Source: Clitoria ternatea (taxonomy: Eukaryota; Streptophyta; Magnoliopsida; Fabales; Fabaceae). Taken from it: 64,000 bases of DNA. Below, piece by piece: positions 59,520-64,000 of the stretch (position 1 is its first letter; the number at the start of each line of letters is the position of its first letter). The stretch spans positions 164,196,667 through 164,260,666 of the forward strand of contig CM075673.1 of assembly GCA_037962975.1 (NCBI GenBank), read 5' to 3'. The notes beneath the pieces are model-generated. The model ran no database searches. It worked only from the letters and a program-made list of their open reading frames with translations, and was not told where the DNA came from. Made by a program: the position numbers and the translations under genes.

Positions 59520-60900
59520 TGATCCTTTACCAAACCCCAATCGAACTCGGAACCCAAGTTTAAGAAAAATCTACCTCTTCCCTTAGAGAAAACTAATCAA
59601 AGTTTGAGGGCAACCTTACAGAGCCTTTCTAAGAATGGTCGAAAGAAATCATGCAAAAATTCACTTTCTTTATTTTGTCATATTTTTCGTGGGCATTAGC
59701 CTTCAAATTTAACTAAAAATTCATCATTGAAAAAAATTATGAAACTTTAGGAATAAGAAAATTGCGTGTTTCTAAGCATTGTTGCAAAAAATAATCCAAA
59801 AATTTGAGCTCTGGCTACCATTTTCCATTTGCTGGGATTTTTCATTAAATATCTTTGTTTTAGAAAAATATGCCAATTTCCTTGGAGAAAACTAATAAAA
59901 CTTTAGGGACAACCTTACAATAACTTGCTAAGCATGGCTACAAAAAATCATGTAAAAATTCAACCGCTCAGTTGTCATATTTTTTGTGCCATTAGCCTTC
60001 AAATTTGACTAAAAATTCATCGTTGGAGAAAAATTATGAGACTTTGGGAACAAGAAGATAACGTATTTGAAAGCGTTTCTAAAAAAATCATACAAAAATT
60101 CAAGCTCCAGGTACCATTTTTTAGGTACACTAAATATCTTTGTTTTAGAAAATTCTACCCCTTTTGAGGGAGAAAACTAATTAAACTTTGGAGAACACCT
60201 TAGAATGTCTTTCTAAGCATAGATGCAAAAAACATCCCAAAATTCAACCGCTTAGTTTTTTTATCTTTTTCATGCCGCCTTCAAATTTCACTAAAAGTTC
60301 TTCATTAGAGAAAAATTATGAAACTTTGGGAATAAGAAGATAGCATGTTTTGATGGATTACTGTAAAAAATGATCCAAAAATTTGAGCTTCGGGTACCAT
60401 TTTCCATTTGTTAGGATTTTACACTAAATATCTTTGTTTTATAAAAATCTACCCTTTGCCTTGGAGAAATCTGATGAAACTTAAGGGACAACCTTACAAT
60501 TCCTTTATAAGCATGGTCGCATAAAATCTTGCAGAAAAATAGCCACTCGGTTTTGACATATTTTAATGGGTTTTAGCCTTCAAATTTGGCTATAAATTCG
60601 TTGTTGGAGAAAATATGCCCCTAGGATTCTGATGAATCTTTAGGGCCAACCTTACAATGCCTTTCTAAACATATCCGTAAATTATCATGCAAAAATTCAA
60701 CCGCTTGGTTTGGTCATATTTTCGTGGGCATTAACCTTCAAATTTGACTAAAAATTTATCGTTAAAGAGAATCTGCCCCTTCCCTTGGAAAAATATGATG
60801 AAACATCAGGGACAACCTTACAATGCCTTTGTAAGCATGGCCGTAAAAAAGCATGCAAAAATTCAACTGCTCGATTTTCTCATATTTTCGTGAGCATGTT
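59520..60900. repeat. Right part of the satellite array, with dimeric higher-order units
   Basis: Same monomer words as 39350-45424. The landmark GCCTTCAAATTT falls at 59699, 59995, 60277 and 60576 (spacing 296, 282, 299), then at about 60733 (157). Between regular monomers lies a variant containing ATTATGAAACTTTRGGAATA, CATTTTCCATTTG and AAATATCTTTGTTTTAGAAA. So this edge is built of about 290-bp dimers. Confidence 0.85.
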
Positions 60901-60916
60901 AATATGAAATTCAACA

Positions 60917-61099
60917 TTAATTAGGTGCTTCATGTAAGGTGTTGGCATAGGATTCCTGACTTCTAAAATCTGTTTCTTCTCCCCACATTTGCATCATATT
61001 TACAAATGATTGTCTGGTTTGCTCAAATGCCAAAGCGGGTGATTGTGATGGGGGGTTTGTGCATCCTCGGTTGCCAAGTAATGGATACTCTCCAAGACA
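60917..61099 (-). CDS. Coding-like segment, possible last exon of an unknown gene
   Basis: On the minus strand 60 codons are open from 61099 to the stop at 60917-60919, with a balanced, hydrophilic composition (motifs TNPPSQSPALAFEQTRQ and MMQMWGEETDFRSQE) unlike translations of the surrounding AT-rich DNA. The segment sits about 830 bases downstream of the exon-like segment at 61931-62026. The exact acceptor was not identified. I do not recognise the protein. It may be a relic of a transposon-encoded or captured gene. Confidence 0.3.
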   Translation of the reverse strand, partial: CLGEYPLLGNRGCTNPPSQSPALAFEQTRQSFVNMMQMWGEETDFRSQESYANTLHEAPN

Positions 61100-61930
61100 T
61101 CAACTTACACGTATCAAAGAGTTGGTTATAAATTTACATCGTGCATTACATGTGATATTAAAATTAATTCATGCTGACGACTAACCAAGTGACCTACAAG
61201 AACATGTTTTCTTGTGATCCATAATCATGTGTATAGGTTATACCAACACATGTAATTAGACCAAATAATTTTTTTAAGAGACCAAATCCAAAAATGAGTA
61301 AACACATAATGATGAAAAGATATTTAATCCTGTAAATTATTAACCAATTAGAATTCAAACAAAAAATCCTTAAACTGAAAAGTTGCCATTAGATGACTTT
61401 TCTCTTTTGGAGGATAACTTTTATAAATCACTAGTTGGAACAAGGTGCCTATTGTATGTATGTTTGTATTTTTCTTTTATGAAAAATCAAAATTTAACAT
61501 CTTATATAATTTTTATAATATAACAAATCGTAACTTTTTAACGTTTACTATTAAACTTAATTTATGTTTTTTTTAAAATTATTTTACTTTATTTTGGAAC
61601 TAGTTAAAATGATAAACCAAAAATTAAACTAAATGAAAAAAATGTTATAATCAAGTCTTAAAATTTTAAAAGCTAACTCTACTTAAATAATAAAACATGA
61701 ACGTGAAGGTATGTTTGTTTATATAACATGTATTATGGAAGCGTTTTTTTAGCTACATGTAATATACTTGATAGTGAGTTGATTAATTTATTTTTTATTT
61801 TCATTTACTTTTACAACGGTAAAATAACAAAAGAAATTAAAATAAACTTCAAAAATAAACTAACACATCATTACATAAGGTATAAAATACTATCACATAA
61901 TGAAATAAAATAAGGTATTGAAACACTCAC

Positions 61931-62026
61931 CTTTTGATACTTGAAAAATACATTGGTATCCTCTAATATGTCTCCAGAATAGCTCCAAAATGGTCCGATT
62001 GTTTCAATAGAAATTGGCAACTTCAT
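61931..62026 (-). CDS. Coding-like segment, possible first exon of an unknown gene
   Basis: On the minus strand, ATG at 62026 opens 32 codons (begins MKLPISIETIGPFWSYSGD) that end exactly at AAAAG/GTGAGTG, a near-perfect splice donor. Upstream on that strand are a CT-rich leader (around 62060-62090) and two CACGTG G-boxes (62222-62227 and 62328-62333). The combination looks like a real gene start, but the peptide is short and unrecognised. Neighbouring repeats suggest association with a Mutator-like element. Confidence 0.35.
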
Positions 62027-62183
62027 CAATCACCAAAAAATATCAAACAAATGCAAAAATATATGAATAGAAAGTGAAGAGAAGAAGTGAAGATTTTAGG
62101 ACATAATAATAAGGGTGATTCAAATTTTTTCAAATGTCCTCAGGAAGTCATGTGTTAACTCTCTGTTGACTTGAAGCATGCAC

Positions 62184-62570
62184 ATATTTCGTTTCCTCAC
62201 ACAGAGACATCCACAACTCGCCACGTGGTGTATTTCGCACCTTCCCTTAGTGAAACATCATTAATTCATCGGCTCAGGATGAAACACTCATTTTCCTCTT
62301 TGAAAGACGACATACGTAGCCCGCTAACACGTGGCCCACTTTTTAGCTGCATAATTTTGCCTCCCTATGATGTGAATCAGTTGTATTATGACACTTGTCA
62401 TCCATGCATGCGTTTCACATGGTCAACATATGAAACCACCTATTTCGCCTCTTCTAGTTGCAAAATACAAATATGGTTTGACAAAAGTTACCCCGGAGAG
62501 GGAAATATTTCAAAAGTACCTACTTCTCAAATTGTTTTTGAAAAATGACCTATTTTGGCTAAAAACTCGA
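62184..62570. repeat. GAAAT-palindrome module (copy 2), related to 33358-33690
   Basis: Contains TATTTCGCACC/GTGAAACA and TATTTCGCCTC/GCAAAATA hairpins plus TGACACTTGTCA, the reverse complement of the word in copy 1. Both copies run into a TATTTYNAAA...TTTTTGAAAAA stretch in the same plus-strand direction, so they look like direct, not inverted, relatives. The long open frame 62171-62548 over it has no domain that I recognise. Confidence 0.5.
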
Positions 62571-62639
62571 GTAACAATAAATGCATTGGAGGGGTTAGGC
62601 CCTCCCATCCGTCTACGTATATGAAGGCCAAAGAAATTT

Positions 62640-64000
62640 CAAGATGACACACGCCAATTTATGGTTGGGTATTTTTTTGGTGTCTATTATTGTTACGTTT
62701 TTAATCTCTCATTAATGTAAAATGTTTAGAAATATTTTTTTATTAATTTAGTTATTTTGTTTTAATCCTTCATGCTTTTATTAATTGTAATGTATCTAAC
62801 AAATTCTCAAGGTTTTCACCGATATGTCGCCACATCACAAAATTTAAAAGTTATTAATAAAAATGTGAAAATATGATAATATGTAACTACATAGTAATTA
62901 CCTAGTCTTAAAATTATTAGGAGGTCGAATGTTTTTGCTTCAAAAGCTTCTTATATTATATATCCTTATATGTCATATTAGTGAATGTTACGAAGATCTA
63001 TCAAACAAATCAATTGTTAATAATGATCTTCTAATGATAGGAATTGTTTTTTGAAATATTAGAATCTAGCAAAGACAAAATAAGTAGAAAAAATTTTATA
63101 GGGATAAAAACTGAAATTTACCAATTTTATGTGGACTAAAAATATATTTAATTTTTTTAATAATTATTTAAAACATATTCTATTCTTACACTCTCTTCTT
63201 ATCTTTCAAGCATCCCAAGTAAATAATTAAATGCAAAAACAAGATTAAGAAACCCCTAAAAATGAAGAACTGAAGAAGAATAAAATTATTATTTATCCTA
63301 GACTTGAATTAATTTTGCTAATTATCTCCCAATCCAAAAAGGATTTCACAATTATCATAAAATGATCACTAAGAATGTCCTTGATCTAATGAGTATTAAG
63401 CAAGTAACTAAACAAATTTAAAATTAATTAAAAGATCAAACTCTCAAGAGTCATTATCTTGTACAATGATTAAGATGTGATCACAAACAAAGAGTACTGA
63501 ATATTTTCTTCATTATTCTAAAACATTTTTTTAGCTTCAATCTTCTTTTTTTTTAATTTTATCAAAGTAGCTTTAACCTAAAATCTTTTAAGCTAAAAAT
63601 AAAATGAGCCAAACAAAGCTGAGAATATGATCTAAGATAAAATAAGTCATTGGTTCTCTCTTTTAACGAATATTTAGTTCTAATTTCCATACTTTTATTT
63701 TTATTGATTTTAATCCCATGTTTTTTCAAATAAACATTTTTGACCCGGTAAACTTGATGTCATGATTGAAGTATGCTAACTCATCTAATAGATGACGCAA
63801 CATAGGACCTAAAGCCAATGACCAAAAAACACTGGGACTAAAACTAATGAACAAAAAACATTAGGTCTTAAAAAAAAAGAAGACTAAAATCAAATATTCA
63901 TCAAAATTGTGAAACTAAATATATATTTTACTAAACCACCGTAACAAAATCACAATACACAAGTTGATTTCACTAAGTTGCAATTACCTTCACTCACTAG
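62640..64000. other. AT-rich DNA with nothing identifiable
   Basis: No supportable frame, transposon end or tandem repeat was seen in this stretch. Confidence 0.6.

Noticed and set aside
62171..62548. 125-codon plus-strand frame
   Set aside because: It spans the palindromic repeat module, reads across hairpin arms and has no recognisable domain.

Overview
This is nuclear DNA from a flowering plant, most likely a legume of the Phaseoleae (Glycine-like). The basis is the intron-rich genes with GT-AG splicing, the AT-rich intergenic DNA, the Tekay-type chromovirus LTR elements, and the AATCGATTAC-rich repeat that I associate with soybean-type genomes. The species is inference. No bacterial, organellar, CRISPR or rRNA/tRNA gene content is visible.

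Two intact host genes are readable, both on the plus strand. Positions 12019-15913 hold a 12-exon gene for inositol phosphorylceramide synthase, a Golgi sphingolipid enzyme of the PAP2-like family (314 aa). Positions 26916-32791 hold a 10-exon gene for a brassinosteroid-signalling kinase (BSK): a myristoylated pseudokinase with C-terminal TPRs (492 aa). They are not an obvious functional unit. About 11 kb of intergenic DNA separates them, and it contains a hAT-like MITE and an old Athila/Calypso-like retroelement that was itself hit by a 1.9-kb solo LTR.

The rest is nested transposable elements and tandem repeats. Left edge (1-7242): a truncated minus-strand Tekay-type element whose leader holds a 2.5-kb solo LTR of a second family. 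33.3-38.7 kb: a dead Mutator-like transposase gene split by a 3.8-kb solo LTR of the Tekay-type family, which in turn carries a 727-bp GC-rich insert. 39.35-60.9 kb: a diverged satellite with units of about 165 bp. It is interrupted by a minus-strand solo LTR, which is itself interrupted by a complete 10.7-kb plus-strand element of the same family (45681-56357; TSD GACCA; gag-pol open except for one in-frame stop). That nesting places two LTRs of one family head to head and forms a 2.8-kb-armed inverted repeat. 60.9-62.6 kb: two coding-like segments on the minus strand beside a palindrome-rich repeat that also flanks the Mutator-like relic. The last 1.4 kb shows nothing definable.

Five copies or parts of one LTR family occur in 64 kb. 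Four insertions are supported by exact 5-6 bp target duplications (TTTGT, ATGTC, ACAAT, GACCA) and a fifth by AAACT/AAGCT, so the order of insertion can be read. I found no new defence or enzymatic system. The most novel-looking items are the satellite array with its higher-order end, the head-to-head LTR palindrome, the GC-rich insert, and the minus-strand gene candidate near 61-62 kb.
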